Source: Rhodocyclaceae bacterium (GTDB lineage: Bacteria > Pseudomonadota > Gammaproteobacteria > Burkholderiales > Rhodocyclaceae). From it: DNA of 7,239 nt. The stretch is from positions 1 to 7,239 of the forward strand of contig DAIEEM010000092.1 in NCBI GenBank assembly GCA_027325905.1. Reading direction: 5' to 3'. This document shows positions 1 through 5,110 of the stretch, one piece after another. How positions within the stretch are numbered: position 1 is the stretch's first letter; every line of letters begins with the position of its first letter. The notes under the pieces were generated by a model that searched no databases, was not told the origin of the DNA, and saw only the letters and a list, made by a program, of their open reading frames with translations. Made by a program: the position numbers and the translations under genes.

Positions 1-94
1 GTGCCAGGCCGTGGTCGAGGACACGCCGCTGGTGATCGAGATTCCGAAATACACGATCAACCAGGCGAAGGAAGGTGGAGGAAAACATTCATGA
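1..94 (+). CDS. fdx: ISC-system [2Fe-2S] ferredoxin, C-terminal end (partial)
   Basis: Only the last 30 codons are present, read in the frame that starts at base 2 and ending at TGA 92-94. The peptide begins CQAVVEDTPL and contains VIEIPKYTINQA, which closely matches the end of the Isc-type adrenodoxin-like ferredoxin (E. coli Fdx ends with VVEIPRYTINHAREH). The first visible residue, a Cys followed by Gln-Ala, corresponds to the fourth cluster-ligating cysteine of the family; the other three lie before the window. The protein donates electrons during Fe-S cluster assembly on IscU/IscS in the cytoplasm. Its stop overlaps the iscX start in an ATGA, the usual fdx-iscX order at the end of an isc operon. 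The tail after YTINQ is slightly longer than in E. coli and rich in Gly and Lys. Family assignment rests on a short piece but is supported by the neighbour. Confidence 0.85.
   Translation, partial: CQAVVEDTPLVIEIPKYTINQAKEGGGKHS
77..82 (+). promoter_or_regulatory. Ribosome binding site of iscX
   Basis: GGAGGA lies inside the last codons of fdx, 8 bases before the ATG at 91. It decides the iscX start over the in-frame GTG at base 1, whose reading would be out of frame with the ferredoxin coding sequence. Confidence 0.75.
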
Positions 95-285
95 AGTGGA
101 CCGACATCAACGACATCGTCATCGAACTCGTCGACGCGCACCCGAACGTCGATCCGACGCGCATCAATTTCGTCGATCTCATGCGCTGGGTCGTCGCCCT
201 GCCGGATTTCGACGACGATCCCAAGCATTGCGGCGAGAAGATACTCGAAGCGATCCAGCAAGCCTGGATCGACGAGCTTGCCTGA
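91..285 (+). CDS. iscX: IscX, Fe-S cluster assembly regulator/iron-binding protein
   Basis: A 64-residue acidic protein, the normal size of IscX (YfhJ). It starts MKWTDINDI and carries the family hallmarks: DAHPNVDP (about residues 16-23), a central aromatic stretch around RWV, DFDDDP (about 44-49) and the closing EKILEAIQQAWIDE. These match E. coli IscX almost position by position (KWTD, DLDP, DFDDDP, EKILEAI, W-DE). In the family, IscX binds the cysteine desulfurase IscS and, through its acidic face, ferrous iron, and it modulates cluster assembly in competition with CyaY. It acts in the cytoplasm. The ATG overlaps the fdx stop (ATGA) and has a good Shine-Dalgarno, so translation is probably coupled to fdx. 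No terminator is seen before the next gene 27 bases downstream. Confidence 0.95.
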   Translation: MKWTDINDIVIELVDAHPNVDPTRINFVDLMRWVVALPDFDDDPKHCGEKILEAIQQAWIDELA

Positions 286-312
286 CGCGCCTGCCGCGGC
301 TGTGAAGCCGTC

Positions 313-1086
313 ATGGCCCTGATCGACACGCACTGCCATCTCGACGCCGCCGAATTCGATGCCGACCGCGCCGTGGTGGCGGCGCGGGCCGCCGCGGCGG
401 GCGTCGATCGGATTGTCGTACCCGCCATCGAACGCGCCAACTTCGGCGCCGTCGCCTCCGTCTGCCGCGAATTTTCCGGCTGCCTGCCGGCTTACGGCAT
501 CCATCCGATGGCCGTTGGTAGGGCACAGGAAGGCGATCTCGACGCCCTGCGCGCGACGCTGCTTGCCTCCCGGCCGGCGGCCGTCGGCGAAATCGGCCTC
601 GATTACTTCGTGCCGGAGCGCGACGAGCCGCGCCAGGAATTCTTTTTCGTCGAACAATTGAAGATCGCCCGCGATCTCGGCCTGCCGGTGCTGCTGCATG
701 TACGCAAGGCCGTCGACGCCATCCTCAAGCACTTGCGCCGCATCGACCTGCCCGGCGGCGTCGCCCATGCCTTCAACGGCAGCCGCCAGCAGGCCGACGA
801 GTTTCTCAAGCTCGGCTTCAAGCTGGGTTTCGGCGGCGCCATGACGCATACGCGGGCGACACATTTGCGCGATCTCGCGGCGACGCTGCCGCTTTCGTCC
901 ATCGTGCTCGAAACCGACGCGCCGGACATTCCGCCGGCGTGGCTGGCGAGCGGCGAGCGCAACGAGCCGGCCGAACTGGCGCGCATCGCCGCGGCGCTTG
1001 CCGAACTGCGCGGGCTCTCGCCCGCCGCCGTGGCGGCGGCGACTTCCGCCAACGCCGGCGCGGTGCTGCCGGCCTTGGCCGCTTGA
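313..1086 (+). CDS. yjjV: TatD-family metal-dependent hydrolase (YjjV type)
   Basis: A 257-residue protein of usual TatD length with all the metal-site motifs of the amidohydrolase-like TIM barrel: DTHCHLD (H7, H9), GIHP (H64), GEIGLDY (E93), LLHVRK (H129), AHAFNG (H152) and LETDAP (D202). The stretches DRIVVPAIERANF, FNGSRQQA and GFKLGFGG resemble E. coli YjjV more than TatD or YcfH, hence the symbol. Family members are divalent-metal-dependent 3'-5' exonucleases or related phosphoester hydrolases; D-Tyr-tRNA or DNA-repair roles are reported for some relatives, and the substrate here cannot be read from sequence. The ATG at 313 lies 27 bases after iscX and has no strong Shine-Dalgarno. It leaves the DTHCHLD motif at the very N-terminus, as is normal for the family. 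The stop overlaps the transporter start (TGATG), implying translational coupling. Confidence 0.93.
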   Translation: MALIDTHCHLDAAEFDADRAVVAARAAAAGVDRIVVPAIERANFGAVASVCREFSGCLPAYGIHPMAVGRAQEGDLDALRATLLASRPAAVGEIGLDYFVPERDEPRQEFFFVEQLKIARDLGLPVLLHVRKAVDAILKHLRRIDLPGGVAHAFNGSRQQADEFLKLGFKLGFGGAMTHTRATHLRDLAATLPLSSIVLETDAPDIPPAWLASGERNEPAELARIAAALAELRGLSPAAVAAATSANAGAVLPALAA

Positions 1087-1988
1087 TGGCCACCGGGAAG
1101 ACAGGCGGCCGCGCGCTGGCGGCGCTGGTCGTTCTCACCCTGTTGTGGGGCTACACCTGGGTTATCGCCAAGCAGGCGCTCGCCTATGCGGGGCCGTTCC
1201 AGGTCGGCGTCCTACGCACGGCGGTGGCGACGGTAGTGCTGTTCGCAACGCTGATAGCGACGCGGCGGCCGTTACGGTTGACTGCGCCGTGGCGGACCGC
1301 CTGCGTCGGCATCTTCCAGACCGGCGGCTTCATCGCGCTATCGACCTGGGCGCTGGTCGAAGGCGGCGCCGGCAAGACGGCGGTGCTGATCTTCACCATG
1401 CCGATCTGGACGCTGCTGCTGGCGCGCCTCGTTCTCGGCGAACACATCCGCGCCACGCAGTGGGCGGCGGCGGCCTGCGCGCTGGCGGGACTGGTGCTGA
1501 TCATCGCGCCGTGGAAATTCCACGCCGGCTTGTTCAGCAAATTGCTGGCCGTGCTGGCGGCGATGAGCTGGGCGCTGTCAACCATCCTCGTCAAACGCTG
1601 GCGCGCCGTGCTGGCCGCCGACGTGCTGGCGCTGACCACTTGGCAGATGGTGTTCGGCCTGCTGCCGCTGGCGGCGATCGCGCTGTTGGTGCCGGAACGC
1701 CCGACCCAGTGGACGCCCGACTTCCTCGCCATCATCGGTTTCATGGCCGTGGTCAGTACGGCGCTGGGCTGGTTCCTCTGGCTCTACGTGCTGGAGCGGT
1801 TGCCGGCTTGGCAGGCGAGCCTGTCGATCCTCGGTATTCCCGCCGTCGCCAGCCTGTCGTCGCGCTGGCAGCTCGGCGAACGCATGGCGGCGTCGGAGCT
1901 GGCCGGCATGCTGCTGATCGGCCTCGGCCTGACGACGATTTCCCTGCTCAACTGGCGCTCCCAGCGGCGGCTGCGGGGAGCGCGATAG
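1086..1988 (+). CDS. EamA/DMT-superfamily membrane transporter
   Basis: A 300-residue, strongly hydrophobic protein built as two EamA halves (about residues 10-140 and 150-290), consistent with ten transmembrane helices. Typical features are the first helix with LLWGYTWVIAKQA (about 19-31), the end of helix 4 with FTMPIWTLLLARLVLGEH (about 103-120) and the matching second-half motif LGIPAVASLSSRWQLGER (about 249-266). The last residues are Arg-rich and should be cytoplasmic under the positive-inside rule. DMT proteins of this kind export amino acids or other small metabolites from the inner membrane; the substrate cannot be predicted. The ATG at 1086 is chosen because it overlaps the upstream TGA as TGATG and places the first helix at residue 10. 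An in-frame start at 939 would add an Arg-rich stretch that is just the hydrolase gene read in another frame. Confidence 0.9.
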   Translation: MATGKTGGRALAALVVLTLLWGYTWVIAKQALAYAGPFQVGVLRTAVATVVLFATLIATRRPLRLTAPWRTACVGIFQTGGFIALSTWALVEGGAGKTAVLIFTMPIWTLLLARLVLGEHIRATQWAAAACALAGLVLIIAPWKFHAGLFSKLLAVLAAMSWALSTILVKRWRAVLAADVLALTTWQMVFGLLPLAAIALLVPERPTQWTPDFLAIIGFMAVVSTALGWFLWLYVLERLPAWQASLSILGIPAVASLSSRWQLGERMAASELAGMLLIGLGLTTISLLNWRSQRRLRGAR

Positions 1989-2015
1989 GCGCTTGGGCGG
2001 ACCGGGCCGGCGCCA

Positions 2016-3242
2016 TCAGTCGATGACGTGCGATACCAGCCCGTCGGCGAGCTTGGGCTCGAACCAGGTGGATTTCGGCGGCATCACCTGGTCGCTGTCG
2101 GCGACCGCCATCAGATTCTCCATGCGCGTCGCGTACATGGCGAAGGCGACCGCCATCTCGCCCGAGTCGACGCGCTTTTCCAGCTCCGGCAGCCCACGGA
2201 TGCCGCCGACGAAGTCGATGCGCTTGTCGCGGCGCAAGTCGGCGATGCCGAGCAGCGGCGCCAACACATGCGCCGACAGCAGCGAGACGTCGAGGTTCTC
2301 GACGGGGTCCTTCACGAAAAGCTTCGGGTCGATGTTGAGCCGATACCAGCGGCCGGGCAGGTAGAGGCCGATTTCGCCGGGACAGGAAGGCTTGACGGCG
2401 TCGCAGGCTGGCGACACCAGGAAACTCTTGCCGAGGCGATCGAGGAACTGCTCGGCGGTAAGCCCGTTCAAGTCCTTCACCACGCGGTTGTAATCCATGA
2501 TCTTCATCTGCCGGTGCGGAAAGATCACGGCGAGGAAATAGTAGCTGGCCTGCTCGCTGCCGGGCTGGCGGCGCGCCGCGGCGACGCGCGAGGCGGCGGC
2601 GGAGCGGTGGTGGCCGTCGGCGATGTAGAGCGCCGGCATGGCGTCGAAGGCGGCGGTGATACTGTCGATCAGCGCCGCGTCGCGCACCGCCCAGATGGTG
2701 TGGCGGATGCCGTCGGGTGCGGTGACGTCGGCGTCGGGCGTACCGGCGCTCGCCTGCGCAAGCAACTGGTCGGCCGCAGGCTGAGACGGATAGGCGAGCA
2801 GCACCGGGCCGGTTTGCGCGTTGAGCGCCTCGATCTGGCGCACGCGGTCGTCTTCCTTGTCGGGGCGTGTGAACTCGTGCTTCTTGATGCGGTTGGCGTC
2901 GTAGGCGGCGACCGAGGCGGCGGCGACGAGGCCGGTCTGCGTATGTCCGCCCATGACGAGGCGATAGGCGTAGTAGCAGTCCTGTGCGTCACGGGCGAGG
3001 ATGCCGGCGGCTATCATCTTGTTCAGGTTCTCGACGGCCTTGGCATAGACGGCAGGCGAGCAGACGTTGATGCCTGCGGGCAAGTCGATCTCCGGCTTGG
3101 AGATATGCAGGAAGGACCAGGGTTTGCCGAAGGCAGCGGTGCGAGCTTCTTCGCTGGAGAGCACGTCGTAGGGCGGCGCGGCGACGGCGGCGGCATTCCC
3201 TGCGGTAGGCCGCAGGCCGCGGAAAGGGCGGATCAGGGACAT
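2016..3242 (-). CDS. DUF1015 family protein
   Basis: A 408-residue soluble protein matching the DUF1015 family over its full length. Recognisable segments are MSLIRPFRGLRP at the start, APPYDVLSSEEA (about 22-33), KHEFTRPDKEDDR (121-133), YIADGHHRSAAA (206-217), NRVVKDLNG (252-260), DKRIDFVGG (339-347) and the C-terminal MPPKSTWFEPKL (388-399). The function is not established to my knowledge. The DGHHR motif resembles the DGxxR motif of the ParB/SerK fold, so a nucleotide- or serine-linked activity is a possible inference. The ATG at 3242 is chosen because AAGGA lies 7 bases upstream and the family starts with an RPF motif; an upstream ATG at 3266 would only add eight residues overlapping aroG. 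It follows aroG by 10 bases on the same strand and is almost surely co-transcribed with it. It converges with the transporter gene. Confidence 0.9.
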   Translation of the reverse strand: MSLIRPFRGLRPTAGNAAAVAAPPYDVLSSEEARTAAFGKPWSFLHISKPEIDLPAGINVCSPAVYAKAVENLNKMIAAGILARDAQDCYYAYRLVMGGHTQTGLVAAASVAAYDANRIKKHEFTRPDKEDDRVRQIEALNAQTGPVLLAYPSQPAADQLLAQASAGTPDADVTAPDGIRHTIWAVRDAALIDSITAAFDAMPALYIADGHHRSAAASRVAAARRQPGSEQASYYFLAVIFPHRQMKIMDYNRVVKDLNGLTAEQFLDRLGKSFLVSPACDAVKPSCPGEIGLYLPGRWYRLNIDPKLFVKDPVENLDVSLLSAHVLAPLLGIADLRRDKRIDFVGGIRGLPELEKRVDSGEMAVAFAMYATRMENLMAVADSDQVMPPKSTWFEPKLADGLVSHVID

Positions 3243-3249
3243 TGCAGAT

Positions 3250-3254
3250 TCCTT
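3250..3254 (-). promoter_or_regulatory. Ribosome binding site of the DUF1015 gene, overlapping the aroG stop
   Basis: On the minus strand AAGGA sits 7 bases before the ATG at 3242. Its two A residues are also the end of the aroG stop codon (TAAGGA), so ribosomes finishing aroG land on the initiation region of the next gene. This supports translational coupling of the pair and fixes the DUF1015 start. Confidence 0.7.
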
Positions 3255-4323
3255 ATTGCACGGCACGACCGGTGAGCGGGCCGCGCAGGGCTTCGCGCGC
3301 TTCGCGGACCATCTTCTCGGTGGTCGGCCAATCGACGCAGGCGTCGGTGACCGAGCAGCCGTACTTGAGTTTCGACAGATCGGCCGGGATCGGCTGGTTG
3401 CCGGCCTCGATGAAGCTCTCGATCATCAGGCCGACGATGGAGCGGTTGCCGAGGCGGATCTGGTTCACGCAGTCGTGCATGACCAGTGGCTGCAATTCCG
3501 GTTTCTTGTAGCTGTTGGCGTGCGAGCAATCGACGACGATATTCTGCGCCAGCTTGGCCTTGGCCAGCGCCTGCTCGGCCATGGCGACGCTGACGGTGTC
3601 GTAGTTGGGACGGTCGCCGCCGCCGCGCAGCACGACGTGGCCGTAGCGGTTGCCGCGCGTGCGCACCACCGCCGAGCGGCCCTGGTTGTTGAGGCCGAGG
3701 AAGCTGTGCGGGCTCGCCGCCGAGATGATGGCGTTGATGGCGGTGTCGACCGAACCGTCGGTGCCGTTCTTGAAGCCTACCGGCGTCGACAGGCCGGACG
3801 CCATTTCGCGGTGCGTTTGCGACTCCGAGGTGCGCGCGCCGATGGCCGTCCAGGCGATGAGGTCGCCGAGGTATTGCGGCGCGATAGGATCGAGCGCCTC
3901 GGTTGCCGCGGGAATGCCGAGCTCATTGACGGCCAGCAGGAATTCGCGCGCCTTCTGCATGCCCTCCTCTATGTGGAAGGAGTCGTCCATGCGCGGGTCG
4001 TTGATGTAGCCCTTCCAGCCGGTGGCGGTGCGCGGCTTCTCGAAATAGACGCGCATGACGAGCACCAGCGTATCGGCGACTTCGTCGGCGAGCGTCTTCA
4101 GGCGGCGCGCGTAATCGAGACCGGCGGCGGCGTCGTGGATCGAGCAGGGGCCGACGACGACGAAGATGCGGCTGTCCTGGCGGTCGAGGATGCGCGTCAG
4201 GGCGCGGCGGCCTTCGACGACGGTCTGCGCGGCGGCTTCGGAAAGCGGCAGGCGGGCGTGGATTTCCTCCGGCGTCGGCATGGCGTCGAAAGCTTCGATG
4301 TTCAGGTTTTCGGTTTGTTGCAT
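3253..4323 (-). CDS. aroG: 3-deoxy-7-phosphoheptulonate (DAHP) synthase, class I AroF/AroG type
   Basis: A 356-residue protein of the expected length. It joins phosphoenolpyruvate and erythrose 4-phosphate to DAHP, the entry reaction of aromatic amino acid synthesis. Metal ligands are all present: C60 (VVVGPCSIHD), H268 (VVDCSHAN), E302 (GLMIESF) and D327 (SVTDAC). Substrate-binding motifs include EKPRTATGWKG (95-105), IGARTSESQTHRE (161-173), GFKNGTDG (183-190) and VLRGGGDRPNYD (231-242). The position equivalent to Ser211 of E. coli AroG is Gly210 (PHSFLGLN), which in the family goes with tyrosine rather than phenylalanine inhibition, so aroF may be the better functional name. The ATG at 4323 gives the family-typical start MQQTENLNIEAFD. 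The frame stays open back to a TTG at 4536, but that extension resembles no DAHP synthase. No clear Shine-Dalgarno precedes the ATG. Confidence 0.96.
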   Translation of the reverse strand: MQQTENLNIEAFDAMPTPEEIHARLPLSEAAAQTVVEGRRALTRILDRQDSRIFVVVGPCSIHDAAAGLDYARRLKTLADEVADTLVLVMRVYFEKPRTATGWKGYINDPRMDDSFHIEEGMQKAREFLLAVNELGIPAATEALDPIAPQYLGDLIAWTAIGARTSESQTHREMASGLSTPVGFKNGTDGSVDTAINAIISAASPHSFLGLNNQGRSAVVRTRGNRYGHVVLRGGGDRPNYDTVSVAMAEQALAKAKLAQNIVVDCSHANSYKKPELQPLVMHDCVNQIRLGNRSIVGLMIESFIEAGNQPIPADLSKLKYGCSVTDACVDWPTTEKMVREAREALRGPLTGRAVQ

Positions 4324-4364
4324 GAGGAAACTACCGGGAGAGCAATGTGGAGTGGCGGCGGATT

Positions 4365-4396
4365 CGGCTGCGCGCTCCAAGCGGAGCGCGCAGCCG
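4365..4396. repeat. Perfect 14-bp inverted repeat in the aroG upstream region
   Basis: The arms 4365-4378 and 4383-4396 are exact reverse complements, with a 4-base spacer AAGC at 4379-4382. The arms are very GC-rich and would form a stable hairpin in RNA. The repeat lies 41 bases before the aroG ATG, between two divergent genes, and neither flank has a T-tract, so it is not a normal terminator. It could be an operator for a dimeric regulator or a structured 5' leader of the aroG transcript. The symmetry is certain; the role is inferred. Confidence 0.7.
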
Positions 4397-4406
4397 GCGG
4401 GCGCGT

Positions 4407-4412
4407 ATTTTA
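4407..4412 (-). promoter_or_regulatory. Possible -10 element for aroG
   Basis: On the minus strand the sequence reads TAAAAT, one of the few AT-rich hexamers in front of aroG. Transcription would begin near 4400, putting the perfect inverted repeat at the very 5' end of the message. No convincing -35 hexamer is found 16-18 bases upstream, so this is a weak call. Confidence 0.22.
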
Positions 4413-4529
4413 CCCTGAAGCCGCTTCGCCACGGCGGCGCGGAATGGCGCGTCGGCGCTGGCGTCGCCAACACTCCCCGACCTTGGGCGTCACGGAGAAA
4501 TCGCCTCTTATTCCTCACCCATAAAATAG

Positions 4530-4558
4530 TTGACAAAATGAATCAACAATACAATGCT
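4530..4558 (+). promoter_or_regulatory. Possible sigma-70-like promoter of the CHRD gene
   Basis: An exact TTGACA stands at 4530-4535 within an AT-rich island in otherwise GC-rich DNA. Two -10 candidates follow: TACAAT at 4550-4555, close to consensus but only 14 bases away, and AATGCT at 4553-4558 with an ideal 17-base spacer but a poorer match. Either would give a leader of roughly 45 bases before the ATG at 4610. The island also lies upstream of the divergent aroG, so regulation could be shared. Confidence 0.4.
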
Positions 4559-4597
4559 TGCAAAGCGCGAGTCGATGCGTATCCATGAAAACCAACA

Positions 4598-4604
4598 AGA
4601 GAGG
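4598..4604 (+). promoter_or_regulatory. Ribosome binding site of the CHRD gene
   Basis: AGAGAGG ends 5 bases before the ATG at 4610 and fixes that start, which is followed directly by a standard signal peptide. Confidence 0.65.
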
Positions 4605-4609
4605 CTGAT

Positions 4610-5050
4610 ATGAAAATTTCCAGTTCATTCGCACGCCTGGGCTATTCGGGCATCTTGGCAGCGGCGGTCATTGCGCTGGCTGCCTTCTCGACCGCCGTTT
4701 TCGCGGATACGGTGAAGGTGGTGTTGAGCGGCGACCTCAAGGTGCCGCCGGTCAAGACGACGGCATCGGGCAGCGGCACCCTGACGATCAACCCCGACAT
4801 GAGCGTCGGCGGCAGCGTCGCCACGACGGGGCTGGAGGGCACCATGGCGCACATCCACCAAGGCGCACCCGGCATCAGCGGCCCCGTGATCATCGCGCTG
4901 GTCAAGGCGGGCGAACACGACTGGGCGGTGCCGCCCGGCGCCAAGCTGACTCCGGCCCAATACCAAGCCTACAAGGCCGGCGGTCTTTACGTCAATGTGC
5001 ATACTGCCGCGAACAAGGGCGGCGAGATACGCGGGCAGTTGCTGCCTTAG
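4610..5050 (+). CDS. Secreted CHRD-domain protein
   Basis: A 146-residue protein with a Sec signal peptide: basic start (MKISSSFARLGYS), hydrophobic core about 14-29 and a likely cleavage after VFA at residue 32. The mature part of about 114 residues is a single CHRD domain: LSGDLKVPPVKTTASGSGTL (39-58), the HIHQGAPGISGPV core (81-93), LYVNVHTA (126-133) and the closing GGEIRGQLLP (137-146). CHRD was first defined in chordin and also occurs in small exported bacterial proteins; no enzymatic role is established. The paired His in HIHQG and the conserved VNVHT are the family signature. The protein should be periplasmic or extracellular, with no anchor or lipobox visible. It has its own probable promoter and good ribosome binding site, is divergent from aroG, and is followed by a GC-rich hairpin, so it looks monocistronic. 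Confidence 0.9.
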   Translation: MKISSSFARLGYSGILAAAVIALAAFSTAVFADTVKVVLSGDLKVPPVKTTASGSGTLTINPDMSVGGSVATTGLEGTMAHIHQGAPGISGPVIIALVKAGEHDWAVPPGAKLTPAQYQAYKAGGLYVNVHTAANKGGEIRGQLLP

Positions 5051-5094
5051 CCTGCGGCCGGCGCGCGGCGGGGGCTGCGCCGCGCTGCGGCAGG
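5051..5094 (+). terminator. GC-rich imperfect hairpin after the CHRD gene, possible terminator
   Basis: Directly after the TAG, the outer arms 5051-5055 (CCTGC) and 5090-5094 (GCAGG) pair, and the inner arms 5063-5070 and 5078-5085 form an 8-bp GC stem around a 7-base loop. The unpaired stretches between them are GC-rich. No T-run follows, so if it ends transcription it is not a canonical intrinsic terminator. It separates the CHRD gene from the HD-GYP gene. Confidence 0.35.
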
Positions 5095-5110
5095 ATCATA
5101 TGACATAATA

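Noticed and set aside
1..90. GTG at base 1 as an extended start of iscX
   Set aside because: This stretch is the end of the ferredoxin gene in a different frame, and IscX proteins start at the MKWTD position.
939..1085. Upstream start for the DMT transporter
   Set aside because: This would overlap the hydrolase gene with an Arg-rich segment that is that gene in another frame; the TGATG overlap start at 1086 fits the family.
1988..2014. Bidirectional terminator between the converging transporter and DUF1015 genes
   Set aside because: Only a 5-bp GGCGC/GCGCC stem with a 17-base loop can be drawn, and there is no T-tract on either strand.
2028..3275. Long plus-strand open frame opposite the DUF1015 gene
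   Set aside because: Its translation is low-complexity Val/Gly/Arg/Asp-rich, and the opposite strand matches a protein family over its full length.
3256..4524. Long plus-strand open frame opposite aroG
   Set aside because: It is a shadow of the DAHP synthase gene, with Arg/Val/Asp/Gly-rich translation and no family motifs.
4324..4536. In-frame N-terminal extension of aroG back to a TTG
   Set aside because: The extra 71 residues look like translated non-coding DNA, run through the inverted repeat and the divergent promoter region, and DAHP synthases begin at the MQQTENLN position.
4530..4546. FNR/CRP-like palindrome TTGAC-N7-ATCAA
   Set aside because: The spacing between half-sites is 7 rather than the 4 of an FNR box, and the TTGAC is better explained as part of the -35 element.
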